55,576 bases of DNA from Nonomuraea sp. PA05 (GCF_008086045.1 NZ_VSEY01000064.1:1-55576); one strand, 5' to 3'. Shown: positions 18,801 to 25,611, numbered from the stretch's first letter. The notes: generated by a model from the sequence alone, not told the origin. Numbers and translations are program-made.

Positions 18801-20078
18801 GCGGTAGCAGTCACGCGTCCCCGGCTCGACACCTCCCAGCAGCGAGAACGTGGAGTACCGCCACAACGACGGGTCGCTCTCCAGCACCCCCAGCAGGTCG
18901 AACAGCTCGCCGGCGGACAGGCCGAGCGCCGCGGTCAGCCTGCCGGCCCGCCGCAGCAGCGCGATCTGCGACGACCCGATCGGGCCGCGGTCGAAGGGGC
19001 TCGGCTCCAGCGCGCTGTAGCGGTCGCGGTAGCGCCGCACGGTCTCGACGATGCCGCTCTCCGACGTCTCGATGCCGATGGCCAGCCTGCGCCGGTAGTC
19101 CTTGTTGTGCGGGCCGAGCAGGTCGCCCGACATGGCGGGCAGGTCCTCCGGCACCGGCTCGACCGCCGCCACCAGCCCGCACACCGCGTCGATGGTGAGG
19201 TCGTAGCCGCGCTGGAGGTGCACGACGAGGGCGAGAGCCCGCAGCGCCGCCGCGTCGAGCGTGCCGCCGCAGCACGTGGTCAGCACCCGGTCGAGGTCGG
19301 CCAGGCCGAGCCCGGTCCACCTGGACAGCCGGGCGATCCTGCTGACCCGGTCGTACCAGCCCGGGGAGGTGCCCAGCAGCTCAGTCCCGTCCGGCGACAG
19401 GGTGACCGGGGAGCCGCCCCGGTTGGCGTAGGAGTCCTTGGCCGGCCGCGCGGGGTCGTCCGGGTCGCCGAGCAGCTCCCGTAGCTGCAGCACGGACAGG
19501 CCCGTCACCCGGGTGAACGTCTCCACCCGCGCCAGCGGGCCCATCGGGTCGCCAGGCTCGAGCCCGTAGAACGCCTTGATCCGCGCCTCGTCCGCCGGCG
19601 ACGTCAGATGCCCGGCGGCCTCGGCCGGCAGGCCCAGGAACAGCCGGGCCACCGTGTCGGCGTCGGCCACCGGGGCGAAGATCCGGTAGAGCTCGTCGGG
19701 CCCGACCCTGAGGTGGCGCAGGTAGCTCTTGAACCGCTCCTCCTCCAGCGAGAACGGCATGCCGAACGGGTGCTCCAGCCGCAGCATCTCCGCGTACGGG
19801 GCGTCCCCGGCGAGCCTCTCCAGCAGTTCGATGACGATGTCGAGGTAGGGCGTCTGGCCGAAGGTGTTCTCGGCGTCCAGCAGGATGCGCTTCAGGTCGG
19901 CGCGCCGGTCGTCGCCGAGCAGCGACGGCTGCTCCAGCACGGTCTCCAGGAGCCCCAGCAGATCCGCGAGATAGGCCCCCGGCGAGTAGACCGTCCTGGC
20001 CTCGTCCTCCTGACGGGGGTCGAGCTCGGTGTCGTCGAACAGATCCTCGTAACTCGGGAGCATCTCGTTACCGGCCAT
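6891..20078 (-). CDS. Giant Tc-toxin A subunit with about 30 hemopexin-like repeats
   Basis: A 4395-residue protein, far longer than typical TcA subunits (about 2500 residues). The N-terminus has the VRP1/TcA signature (VYSPGAYLADLL, then NTFGQTPYLDIVIELLE). Residues about 1040-2390 are some 23 hemopexin-like units, each starting like VDAAF, DGRTYLFSGDQYVRY and ending GYPRRI plus a Trp. From about 2530 the TcA core resumes (DVEMGGQGRTSRVREAIAAV, NYRLWEANRKVFLYPENYLR, VFWPTVEAVPPEPG). A second block of about 7 units lies at about 3030-3330, followed by YYWEVFFHAPTLIAQAL and WYEYVFDPTRP. The C-terminus has the TcB-binding region (GRCEFALTEALFDRDFPGHY). In known toxins, TcA forms the pentameric receptor-binding translocation channel. 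No signal peptide is visible. GAGGGGG precedes the ATG. No TcB or TcC gene is in this window. Confidence 0.9.
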   Translation of the reverse strand: MAGNEMLPSYEDLFDDTELDPRQEDEARTVYSPGAYLADLLGLLETVLEQPSLLGDDRRADLKRILLDAENTFGQTPYLDIVIELLERLAGDAPYAEMLRLEHPFGMPFSLEEERFKSYLRHLRVGPDELYRIFAPVADADTVARLFLGLPAEAAGHLTSPADEARIKAFYGLEPGDPMGPLARVETFTRVTGLSVLQLRELLGDPDDPARPAKDSYANRGGSPVTLSPDGTELLGTSPGWYDRVSRIARLSRWTGLGLADLDRVLTTCCGGTLDAAALRALALVVHLQRGYDLTIDAVCGLVAAVEPVPEDLPAMSGDLLGPHNKDYRRRLAIGIETSESGIVETVRRYRDRYSALEPSPFDRGPIGSSQIALLRRAGRLTAALGLSAGELFDLLGVLESDPSLWRYSTFSLLGGVEPGTRDCYRVLEGGDPAAALWLAQTLLGVARWMQDGGFGAGELAEILGGRPGEDDRLAVLDSLRQRFDEVAMGPAAFEGERFGPRAAQVVHDLLTSTAEGVVSGRDPRLLRPDPDKVAAAAYEAVTTLGVVVDDDLLGLGLGERLAGKIHNQLMLSGRLRADGTLVTDGLPVTDYALNLERDFVPFKEALFKLINSVGNGTSTFHPSDLATLGDLSEGQLDELYDNLIFHGYVDEEGAVQDPAFFADEENLGAFRVNAGLSDVAPEVLAVLRGRVDAFRAEPLVLDRELLAGLRLGEARLSRLVDGLHFNGYLDEQDRYLDKQALAGLGPAGLALPAEFHPHRHAVLDAMRRQVGELEAELLTFTPEDFAEVADLAMAQRAMAAMEGVYLSDGWPVAEVESLGDGFTEAESGLVAQRVAECAQDERPYRIDLEALEGLGLDEDQQGLLVEKLVAEGHLTDALSVPREAVPFFANPAGVIGFSLRGVEDFERDVFFLLNPVAVELAAAVEEVTAAVERRAGEQRQALVSVLADGFGVPEESVAAICAGVTGGLPEAMELLVPPVIADPWRPDDPHLLAAYQRIRRFALLAGRIGMDETEVAVVFHDQDLAGKFPEPLALPPGVGSVDALLRGSDGRILLFAGDVFWAYSADTYTLLDQKPKALTELSPWFTGLSRVDAAFAYPDGTEWLVGRAFQRAEGEQPGREVSRLFVKERGSIRWAPRDQLWGRIRNNFAAPRRIDSAYVDENGRTYLFCGDQYIRYSGPGFATVDEGYPRAVTEWWQAEGHDTPLPEAFTGALDAAFTDVDGHTHLFAGGRYLELGEQEQPISARWGRIRNAFEEGRGLDGAFTGPDGKAYLFRGDQMARYSDSVENGGVRVDDGYPRRVETEFARLPGEFGTGVDAAFAEPVTGLTHLFKEGRTVALSSSGAGVPQPTAERWGRLAGVLTRDRVDAALVGLDGRTYLFSGERYLRYSGADYAVVDLGYPRRIAGDWGGLREVGAAFVMDGCTYLFGRGGHLFDVPLAQEPELNEGRLSPALRRRFLEHGLTLAQDAAVRAGETSGEGPVWHVTTEQGIALTLRGTPLHVRVHADAGHFHVRYSTRDYSVPDAGYPKPVSDNWWNLPASLAADPRFAVIDAVFTDGAGRTYLFSGEHFVMSDARHRWWSEPRTIAGHWDSLLPFTRVDAAFVGKDGRTYVFSDDRYTRFSTADHTRADDRYPASVPAYWGNVVNRIARTGRVDAALVRTVPEVVDGRTVERRYTYLFSGDQYVRYLDADLDHVQDGYPAALSELAREPGMAALDVTLDGVDAAFADRRTVYLFRGDRCHAVSDGLYRRYDDAWFAGAGCVFLEDGRMLAEEGGVWRHRPAVESVQVAGVEPETVTPRSLRGVPEEFRRGLDAVLCGADGTTYLFKGPRCVNTRLNKAYALAEEWGRPRNTIYQDNAVDAAFVGRDGRTYLFSGDQFVVYAPTGSGPGLVIDGEPRIISEHWGGLTDVALAYVRGDRTYLFESPDEEGGFRYVVYSGAGYTRPDGEPQTADESFWEVPEQYRVPGRPVPDAVLFAGGTMLLLHGEHCVQYDEGSGAWSYPRPIERFWPGFERLLESSREDGDALRTAFTAPDGATYFFLSEQYSRHDGREFAPLAVIRDRWGRSPNPFVPDDATARIDAACVFGEDTTFLFSGDRYVRYTGPEYRYVDPGYPKKIVGNLRREAAFANLPESFDDAVTGRTIDAAVAGERTACLFAGGACHTVSRAATATFGLGVLGRVRNTIAEREKVDATIVTGAHTYLFSGDQYVRYTGTEYAHADDGYPRTIVPNLAYDLRMTDQPPAEFADGLDAAFRAPGGGVHLFKGALHLRVGDQAAQPVSAVFGKVRNAFADAGHELIDAAFAAPTGELYAFRGDQYVRYPRGTYELAEEGHPRTVRDDWGDLPGRFEEGIDGAFVFEGRTYLCKGEEYVRYSRGYHEVDRTYPQRFAHRWGGTADYRLSDVHTITRFVDLARRHPDGLPAFLLNPPAAVPDPYAYLSDLFGWDADEIKWARRNAALLTAEPGAVAAARWSAPPARHEEDRFEIEFLLRLAELFALTGRIGDAPSTLHSEVWRHAFGETPALAAANTGLLGIMERLSGGEWAALSATAHDEINVLRRDALVSILPATSGELYDRLLADVEMGGQGRTSRVREAIAAVQLYVHRYLLDLEQARPAGGRDPEETRQRIRTWWGWLKNYRLWEANRKVFLYPENYLRPELRDSRTPAFRALEDDLLQGEITQEKVERAYKRYLDEYTEVSRLSIAGGYVYTEDGAERGARRLVLFGRTRTEPRRYYCREAEFRDDGRLSATWAPWLKVDAQIEAERVYPVHAFGRVFVFWPTVEAVPPEPGATTTLTDQQSGDSRTLTPPPPKHRVRVNYSFRNLNGEWGAAQVLPLEDVQDAPVTGVRLYVQASATAPDGDAHDTILITCTYTVLSPLGPLPVRSAFALTPELYAIRAEGVPEPVRPARLERVFAEPVDPSGVVQLAMPAEAESGAWVSVDHKGGSFLCRPVSPPLGEETALPLSGNQARLPVWSPIHAAVELPVGVRYFFNNTGEDGSGPFYVELPKDRPTALRLSKPPTSGRWGHVPTALYDDQAKVDAVIVKNGYRYLFSGENYYRYSGDPFGMIDPGYPKPIAGNGEGFPQWEKVDVAVVDADGVEYYHTAGKAWLRRTVPGGPLETFQPPWASGTARVDAVLFRDGQVFVMSGDSYRRIEGRDEDARGLKGNGDGLPQSGPVSAAFRHGDRGYFFDNTARTYLSITRDSGRGRPEWVQSDPSAIKPLGVARTAITDEGVDAAYVADGMLYLARNLEYVGYSLAGDLPGALAEPGYPKPLTSRVRAVFRRSGLRYVLSGEDYAVLEPKQELASVTAYSPVEGNWGGLPAGWADRLDGVLDSTDLHLFLGAEYVAYSSAPKTQRPYEIAALPHEVVRLTSSTAYKLNKALLEGGVPALLAPRVQELDELPAFSTRTSDATTIMVTEQTAEQGVPTSSHLDFNSGNGIYYWEVFFHAPTLIAQALNAAQRFDDARTWYEYVFDPTRPRYWRFLPFLAVDVEALVQSCRDDLARIDAGEAGDDLADILRDVEPMAPAFQHRRELTDGEKDYLAGLPGGKLPPIEEAIEALTVPPEAEPARAGLLERVAMLGRLRRQYDLMGDRVALLKAYLEDPFDPHAIAELRPSAYRRAVVMAYVDNLLDWGDLLFRQYTAESVDEARMLYVFAYDLLGKRPPENLGPRELGAALTYEQIRRAPQNGGVPELTAGGAMLQGAGQVHASVEGPYFHVPANSVYLEYWDRVEDRLRKIRASLDIMGVSRPLPLFEPPADVMALVRGVAAGASLDRLAAAAAVPVPHHRFPVVLRKAQELVDKLRQFGVDLLNVLERRDAEELALLNNRHEGTILTLTRAVRELEVEIAAEGLREARAGERGAQERAGHYEGLIATGLTPLEQAQLGMMSAAVVAHAVAAAFQTGGAIASGLPDVLVGLFIMGTKQGGQQVTEALEHGGEAASATAEGLNVIGELLGIRADQERMAHDWAFQLALARNDVEQLGHQVRAAELRLSAAQRELDVLGQQIANLEAVGAFMTGKFTSLQLYQWMSGRLAGLYFQAYAMAYETARAAQRSFQYERGVPEGQADYIQPMYWESRRNGLLAAESLGLDLERMSRAWAETDRRGLEIIKKVSLLALDPLAALGLRTTGRCEFALTEALFDRDFPGHYRRRIKTVSVTFTGPDGPIGLNGVLTQLDSRTVLAADPKAVKYLLDAKGPLPANVRADWRGGQQIALSDLEEYKDNNGLFELRYDDERYLPFEGTGAVSRWRLELPAGGASQLMDVTVTVKYSAEQGGEPFAGAVKGMLKPYSAARYCDVPAEFPDEWAAFTDGTDGTLTLPLTPEMFPGMTGRAVTGVYALYAPAGAGRFLLNGDPGLPLDEGRLLPTPGFSAGTWRLVLEGDKSGLAGLGLILTYRAR

Positions 20079-20271
20079 GCGTCCCCCTCAGGAAGCCGTG
20101 GAAAGCCCAGAAATCAGGACCGATTCCCCCAGAGCGGTCCGCGCCTTTCCAGATACAAGCCGAGAAGCGGCGTCATGAATATGGCGATAAAGACACCTGT
20201 TCACGCTCTGTCCGAAGGTGGACGATCGGGCGTCAGACGGCGGGGGCCTCCAGGACAAGGGCGGGGAGATC
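20079..20271. promoter_or_regulatory. Divergent promoter region between TcA and the HTTAW-module gene
   Basis: A 193-bp gap between divergent starts, locally A+T-richer than its surroundings around 20175-20195 (GAATATGGCGATAAAGACAC). I cannot assign -10/-35 boxes confidently, and no convincing operator dyad was seen. Both genes have good purine-rich ribosome sites at its ends. Confidence 0.4.
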
Positions 20272-22614
20272 ATGAAGCGACGATTGAGCGGGACCAGGGC
20301 GCCGTTGCGCAGGAGCAAGCGCGCCAAATCCGAGCCGATCCGGTACGAGCCGGGCTCGTCGCTCGTCGCGACCAAGAAGCCGAAGCCCAAGCCGAACAAA
20401 TCGCTGATCGAGGCCGACCCCAAGATCACCAAGGTGCTGCCGAAAGCCGGGAACTGGAGCAAGATCAAATTTGTCGCCGGCCATCAGCCGCTGCCCGCCG
20501 GCGCCAAGGTGTCGCTCGCCCCCGAGCCGGAGATGGAGGGCACTCCCGGCTCGCGATGGATCAAGACGCTGCTCGTCAGCGGGCTGCAACGCACGCCTTC
20601 GCCGTTCCGCAACAGGATGGGTGACCACACCACCGCCTGGCAGGCCGTCGTGGACTCCGTCAAGGCCGCGGTGCACGAGAAGCCGATCAAGGAAGCGGCC
20701 GCCGCCATCCTGGCCATGCAGGCAGCGGCGGAGACGTCGCTGAAGGCGTCCGACGGGAGCAACAGGCTGCTGTTCACGTGGATGGAGCAGATTGACGCGG
20801 AAAGCGCGACCGACCGGCTCCCGCGCATGCAGGACGCCGCCCAGACGGTCGCCGAGGCGTGCGATCAGGCGACGAAGGCGAAGAACGAGTCCGACGCGGC
20901 GGCCGCGCTGTCCAAGGCCATCGCCCACCATCTCGCCTTCCTCAACTACCTGCCGTTCAGCACGGTTCCCGCCGCCTCGGATCGCGGCTCGACCGGCTCG
21001 GGCGAGGGCACCCATCACGCCGCGCTCCTCACCTACGAGATCGCCGCCGCCGAGGCGTTGAAGGCGAAGAAGAAGCCGGTCGCGGCGCTGGCGGAGGGTG
21101 CCACGGCGGCGGTGTGGGGCATGTTCGCCTTCGACGCGGTGCTGCGCGAGGCGCAGATCGACTACGCGCTGAATCCGGCCGCCGCCATGCAGGTCGCCAA
21201 GCAGCACGGCCAGCTCGTGGCCATCAACGCCAAGATCAATCAGGCGCTGAAGGCCGTGGTGAACAACGCCGGCAAGCCCGCGCAGCAGGACGTCATGGAG
21301 GAGGCGCTCGCGGAGCTCGACGCGATCATCGCGACGGAGGGCGTCTACCGGGACGTTCTCCTGGCCGCGGGGCATCTCAAGGCAAAGGTGACGGACGTCC
21401 GGGAGCGGCTGTCCGAGCCGTACCAGCTCGACCGCGCGAAGCAGGCGCTCAAGCTGCAGACCTCTCCCGCCACCCAGGGCCACCTGGACAAGGCCAAGCG
21501 GGTGGCCGGCGACGTCACGAAGCTCGGCGACGGGAACCAGGCGGCCTCGCTCGCCATCGACGTGCTCGCCAACCTGCTCCACAAGCACGTGCGCACGATG
21601 GCCGCCACCTATCCGCACTCGGTCGCCGCGCTCAAGCTCGGCCTGCCCCCGAGCGGAAAGCTCGGCGCGAAGGCCGCGGAACAGCTCGCCGGCATGGTGG
21701 AGGAAGGTCTGAGAAAGCACTACCCCGACTACTTCGCGGACGCCACGGAGCCGTCACGGCTCCAGCCGCTGCTCAAGCAGATCACCGCCCAGCTCGCGGC
21801 CATGCCCACGATCGCCGTTAAGCCCGAGATCACGACGTGGGCCAGCGCGGCGCAGCGGGCCGACCTGGTGGTGACGGTCAAGGCGAAGGAGAAGGAGAAG
21901 CTCAAGATCAACGGTCGCGCGCCGGCCCCGCCCGGCGTCGCGGGCATGGGTTGCCACACCACCGCCTGGGTGATGGAGACGCAGCACGTCAACTACCTCG
22001 TCCGCGAGGCGCGCACCGACAAGGAGATCATCGCGAAGCTGCAGGCCGCCGTGACCCGCGACCTCAACGCCAAGCCCATCGGGCTCGCGCACCTGCTGCC
22101 GATCGACCAGATCAGAGGGCGGCAGCTCACCTCCCTGTTCGACCAGGCCGCCGCCGTGCTGAAGGCCGAGAGCGCGTCCCAGGCCGCCACCGCGTACCTG
22201 TCGTTCCGCAACCTCCTGCCGTACGCGACCGTCGACGAGGGCGACCGCAGCGGCAAGCGCGAGCGCAAGGACGGCACCCTGGACGAGACCTACGACAAGG
22301 CCGCCATCGAGCAGGCCGGCAACCGCGTCAAGGAGGAGCTGAAGAACGCCGGCCTCGACGTCATCGCGTCACTGCGGGACGAGGACGACCTGCTCAGGCA
22401 GCAGTCGGCGCAATGGGACTTCAACCCGGTCCTCGCCGCGGCCGTCGAGGCCACGCGCACCCGGTTGACGGACCTGGCCGACGGCCTGGGGAACACGCAG
22501 AGCGCCGCCCGGAACAAGCTCGGCGACCAGGGCAGGTCCCTGGTCCTCAACACGCGGCGGGACGAGCACAAGAAGGTGTGGACCGAGGCGAAGGTGTTCA
22601 GGGACGGCAAGTGA
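20272..22614 (+). CDS. Two-module HTTAW-motif protein with basic N-terminus, candidate toxin-associated effector
   Basis: A 780-residue, mostly helical, Ala/Lys-rich protein. The N-terminus is strikingly basic (MKRRLSGTRAPLRRSKRAKS, then KKPKPKPNK) and predicted disordered. Two related modules follow: the first begins RMGDHTTAW near residue 117, the second GMGCHTTAW near residue 559. Each HTTAW is followed by a long helical region, an F/RNLLPYATV-like segment (FLNYLPFSTV in module 1), a short Gly/Arg-rich linker and a D-(F/Y)-x-L/P-N-P-x-L/A-A-A segment, so the protein is an internal duplication. No catalytic motif was recognised. I associate this motif loosely with proteins around contractile-injection and toxin loci; that is memory-based inference. 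GGGGAG lies 3 nt before the ATG; a GTG 54 nt upstream is in frame. The 3' end overlaps the DUF6114 gene by 17 bp. Confidence 0.6.
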   Translation: MKRRLSGTRAPLRRSKRAKSEPIRYEPGSSLVATKKPKPKPNKSLIEADPKITKVLPKAGNWSKIKFVAGHQPLPAGAKVSLAPEPEMEGTPGSRWIKTLLVSGLQRTPSPFRNRMGDHTTAWQAVVDSVKAAVHEKPIKEAAAAILAMQAAAETSLKASDGSNRLLFTWMEQIDAESATDRLPRMQDAAQTVAEACDQATKAKNESDAAAALSKAIAHHLAFLNYLPFSTVPAASDRGSTGSGEGTHHAALLTYEIAAAEALKAKKKPVAALAEGATAAVWGMFAFDAVLREAQIDYALNPAAAMQVAKQHGQLVAINAKINQALKAVVNNAGKPAQQDVMEEALAELDAIIATEGVYRDVLLAAGHLKAKVTDVRERLSEPYQLDRAKQALKLQTSPATQGHLDKAKRVAGDVTKLGDGNQAASLAIDVLANLLHKHVRTMAATYPHSVAALKLGLPPSGKLGAKAAEQLAGMVEEGLRKHYPDYFADATEPSRLQPLLKQITAQLAAMPTIAVKPEITTWASAAQRADLVVTVKAKEKEKLKINGRAPAPPGVAGMGCHTTAWVMETQHVNYLVREARTDKEIIAKLQAAVTRDLNAKPIGLAHLLPIDQIRGRQLTSLFDQAAAVLKAESASQAATAYLSFRNLLPYATVDEGDRSGKRERKDGTLDETYDKAAIEQAGNRVKEELKNAGLDVIASLRDEDDLLRQQSAQWDFNPVLAAAVEATRTRLTDLADGLGNTQSAARNKLGDQGRSLVLNTRRDEHKKVWTEAKVFRDGK

Positions 22615-23095
22615 GGTCCTTCACCTCGCGCTTCCTCCTCGCCGCCGCCCTGGCCCCGGCCAGGGCGCCGCGCACGGTGACGCTGTCGAAGCGGTTGGCG
22701 GGCCGGCTGACCGGGGTCCAGGCCAGCGTCAGCATGCCGCCCAGCAGCCCCAGCAGCATGCCGATCAGGAAGCCGCCCAGATTGGAGTAGACGAACGACG
22801 CCAGGGACAGCACCACCGACACCAGGCCGAGGAACGCCCGTTGCCCCGGCTGCACCCACACCAGGACGCCCGCGATCACCAGGATCACGGCGATCAGGAA
22901 CCCGGCGCCGACCCGGCCGAACATGATCGCCACGGGCAGCGCGTTGACGGCGAGCGGGATGGACAGCAGCTCCAGGCCCGCCGCCACGACGAGCAGCCCG
23001 CCCCAGAACGGCCGTGATCGCCGCCAGGCCCGCACGCGGGCCCGCCCGCTCGCCATCGCTGAAGAACGTGTCTCAGAAGCACTCGTGCTCGCCAC
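22598..23095 (-). CDS. DUF6114 family membrane protein
   Basis: A 165-residue protein with four hydrophobic helices (GGLLVVAAGLELLSIPLAVN; MFGRVGAGFLIAVILVIAG; FLGLVSVVLSLASFVYSN; LGGFLIGMLLGLLGGMLTLA) and a basic C-terminal tail. The composition and the pairing with a DUF6230 gene fit DUF6114, an actinobacterial family of unknown role. The GTG at 23095 overlaps the upstream gene by 23 bp and has AAGG about 6 nt before it; an in-frame ATG at 23056 is an alternative. Translation is probably coupled to the DUF6230 gene. Confidence 0.75.
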   Translation of the reverse strand: MASTSASETRSSAMASGRARVRAWRRSRPFWGGLLVVAAGLELLSIPLAVNALPVAIMFGRVGAGFLIAVILVIAGVLVWVQPGQRAFLGLVSVVLSLASFVYSNLGGFLIGMLLGLLGGMLTLAWTPVSRPANRFDSVTVRGALAGARAAARRKREVKDLTCRP

Positions 23096-23669
23096 GCAGC
23101 ACCTTCATTCCGAGGTCGGGCAGGCTGAACGTGGCCGCCGTGGCGGCCCACGCGTCCAGCCTGACGTTGCGGAGGGTGACCGCCGAGGCCTGGCCGCCGA
23201 ACGTGCCGGCCGGGCCCCTGGCGTCGGGCACCTCGTCCAGGGTGCCGGCGTCCCGGTTCAGCTCCAGGTCGCGCAGAGTGGCGGCGGTCTGGCCCACCGC
23301 CACGTCGATCACCAGGTCGTCGATGGTCACCACGTTGCCGCCCCGGCCGCCGGTGAGCACGATCGTCACCGTGCCGAGCGGGGTCTTCACCAGGGCGCTC
23401 TGGCACAGGCCGGTGACCACGGCCCGCCGCACGCCGGTGGTGATGACCGGGATCCGCCGGTCCTTCCGCGTCCGCACCACGTCACTGGACAGGGCGAAGC
23501 CCTGGCCGCGCAGCTCGCCCGCGAAGAGCTTGAAGCTCCGGCCCGACACCACGAACGTGGCGCCGATGACCCCCTGCGCCGTGGCCCCGACCAGCAGCGA
23601 GGTCATCGCCGCGACGGGCGCGAAAATCCAGGCGAAGCGCTTCCACCGCACGCGTCCCTGCTCGGCCAT
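23073..23669 (-). CDS. DUF6230 family exported or membrane-anchored protein
   Basis: A 198-residue protein. A basic N-terminus (MAEQGRVRWKRFAW) precedes one hydrophobic helix (IFAPVAAMTSLLVGATAQG), leaving a beta-rich exterior domain of repeated short strands (FVVSGRSFKLFAGELRGQGF, TVTIVLTGGRGGNVVTIDDL). This matches DUF6230, the constant partner of DUF6114 in actinomycetes; neither has a known biochemical function. The single N-terminal helix suggests a surface-anchored protein working with the four-helix DUF6114 partner. The promoter should lie in 23670-23805, where no gene is seen. Confidence 0.75.
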   Translation of the reverse strand: MAEQGRVRWKRFAWIFAPVAAMTSLLVGATAQGVIGATFVVSGRSFKLFAGELRGQGFALSSDVVRTRKDRRIPVITTGVRRAVVTGLCQSALVKTPLGTVTIVLTGGRGGNVVTIDDLVIDVAVGQTAATLRDLELNRDAGTLDEVPDARGPAGTFGGQASAVTLRNVRLDAWAATAATFSLPDLGMKVLRGEHECF

Positions 23670-23805
23670 GACCCTGCTTTCCCATCAGTCTGTACGGGCG
23701 GACGAGCCCGCCTTGAGTCGAGCATGGGCGAGACGGGTGCGGTATCTCGACGGACGCGCCGGATGTTGCAGCACCTATGGCCCACGGCTGGACAATCTTG
23801 GCCTG

Positions 23806-25611
23806 TCAGGGCGTGACGATGGCGAAGTCCGGGACGGGCTCCTCCAGGACGGAGGTCAGCCGCCCCAGGACCGACAGGTCGCCGTCATGGTCGAGGCCGT
23901 CGGCGCCGCCGCCACCGGTGAGCAGGCCCAGCAGGCGTTGCTTGGTGAGCCGGAGGGTGAGGTCCGCGCCGTCGCCCGCGGGCGACGCCTCGTGGATCAG
24001 CACGCCGTTGCCCAGCGTGGTGCGATGGTGCTCGTCCGGATCGGTGAGGCGCCAGTCGATGACCAGACGCTCGTTCCACGCTTCGGGGCCGTTCACGCGG
24101 ATGGCGAGGGAGTCGAAGAGCTGCTCGGTGGTGAGCGCGGCGAGCATGTCCGGCGGGGCGGTGTCGGTGGCGCCCGCCGACGCGCCGCCGGCCAGCTCGC
24201 CGGCGCCGGTCAGGAAGAAGTTGCGCCAGGTGGCGTTCTCCGCGCCGTGGCCCAGCCGGGTGTAGACCTCGGCCAGGACGCGGCGGGCCCTGGAGTCCTG
24301 CTCGTCGGCGAAGATCGCGTGATTGAGCAGGGTGGCGGCGAAACGCAGGTCGCCTTCCCCGAGGTAGCGTTCGGCCAGCGCGACCACGGCGGAGGTGCCG
24401 CCCAGGCATTCGACGTAGCGGCGCGCCTGCTCGACGGGCGGATGCTCCCACAGGTGGGCCGGGTTGCCGTCGAACCAGCCCAGGTAACGCTGGTAGATCG
24501 CCTTGACGTTGTGGCTGACCGAGCCGTAGTAGCCGTGGGTGTGCCAGGCCTGCTCCAGGGCGGGCGGAAGCTGCATGGCCTCGGCGATCTCGGGGCCGGT
24601 CATGCCGCGGTTCAGCATGCGCAGGGTCTGGTCGTGCAGGTACGCGTACAGGTCGCGCTGCTGGGCCAGGAAGGTGACGATCGCCTGCCTGCCCCACGTG
24701 GGCCAGTGGTGGGAGGCGAAGGCCACGTCGGCGCGGCCGGCGAACAGGGCGATGGCCTCGGTCAGGTAGCGGGACCAGACGCGGGTGTCGCGGACCAGCG
24801 CGCCGCGCAGCGTCAGCACGTTGTGCAGGTTGTGGGTGGCGTTCTCGGCCATGCACAGGGCGCGCCGGTCGGGGAAGAAGAAGTTCATCTCCGCCGGCGC
24901 CTCGGTGCCGGGGGTGAGCTGGAAGACGATGCGGACGCCGTCCACGCTCTCCTCCTGCCCGGTGCGGGTGACGTCCAGGGTGGGCGGCAGGAGCGAGACG
25001 GTGCCGGACGAGGTGCCCATACCGAGGCCGCAGCCGAGCTGGCCCTCGGGGGAGCGGGGCAGACGCTGGCCGTACATGTACATGGCCCGGCGGTTCATGG
25101 CGGTGCCGGCGTAGACGTTCTCGGAGACGGCGTGCTCCAGGAAGCCGGCGGGCGCGATGACGGGGATGTTCTCACCGTCGGTGACCCCGCGGGCGCCGCC
25201 GAAGTGGTCGGCGTGGGAGTGGGTGTAGATCAGGGCGGTGACGGGCCGGTCGCCGCGGTGGTCGCGGTAGAGGCGCAGGGCCGCCGCGGCGCACTCGGTG
25301 GAGACGAGCGGGTCGATGACGATGACGCCGCGCTCGCCCTCGACGAGGGTCATGTTGGACAGGTCGAGGCCGCGTACCTGGTAGATGCCGTCGGTCACCT
25401 CGAACAGGCCCTGCTTGGCGCAGAGCTGCGCCTGCCGCCAGAGGCTGGGGTGCGCGGTCTGCGGGCACTCGCCGTCGAGGAAGGCGTACGCGTCGTTGTC
25501 CCAGACGACCTTGCCGTCGGCCGCCTCGATCACCGCGGGGCTCAGCGCGGCGACGAAGCCGCGCTCGGCGTCGTCGAAGTCCGCGCGGTCGTGAAAGGGA
25601 AGGTCTGCCAT
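23806..25611 (-). CDS. Alkyl sulfatase (metallo-beta-lactamase fold)
   Basis: A 601-residue SdsA1/BDS1-type hydrolase that releases sulfate from alkyl sulfates such as dodecyl sulfate. The Zn-binding THSHADHFGG motif lies near residue 150; MAENATHNLHNVLTLRGALV carries further metal-site and substrate-pocket residues, followed by a helical dimerisation domain and a C-terminal SCP2-like domain (about 480-600, ending RLTSVLEEPVPDFAIVTP) that in relatives binds hydrophobic chains. There is no signal peptide at the chosen start, so the enzyme is probably cytoplasmic. The ATG at 25611 begins MADLPFHDRADFDDAERGF, typical of the family; an in-frame start 60 nt upstream adds unrelated residues. Confidence 0.88.
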   Translation of the reverse strand: MADLPFHDRADFDDAERGFVAALSPAVIEAADGKVVWDNDAYAFLDGECPQTAHPSLWRQAQLCAKQGLFEVTDGIYQVRGLDLSNMTLVEGERGVIVIDPLVSTECAAAALRLYRDHRGDRPVTALIYTHSHADHFGGARGVTDGENIPVIAPAGFLEHAVSENVYAGTAMNRRAMYMYGQRLPRSPEGQLGCGLGMGTSSGTVSLLPPTLDVTRTGQEESVDGVRIVFQLTPGTEAPAEMNFFFPDRRALCMAENATHNLHNVLTLRGALVRDTRVWSRYLTEAIALFAGRADVAFASHHWPTWGRQAIVTFLAQQRDLYAYLHDQTLRMLNRGMTGPEIAEAMQLPPALEQAWHTHGYYGSVSHNVKAIYQRYLGWFDGNPAHLWEHPPVEQARRYVECLGGTSAVVALAERYLGEGDLRFAATLLNHAIFADEQDSRARRVLAEVYTRLGHGAENATWRNFFLTGAGELAGGASAGATDTAPPDMLAALTTEQLFDSLAIRVNGPEAWNERLVIDWRLTDPDEHHRTTLGNGVLIHEASPAGDGADLTLRLTKQRLLGLLTGGGGADGLDHDGDLSVLGRLTSVLEEPVPDFAIVTP

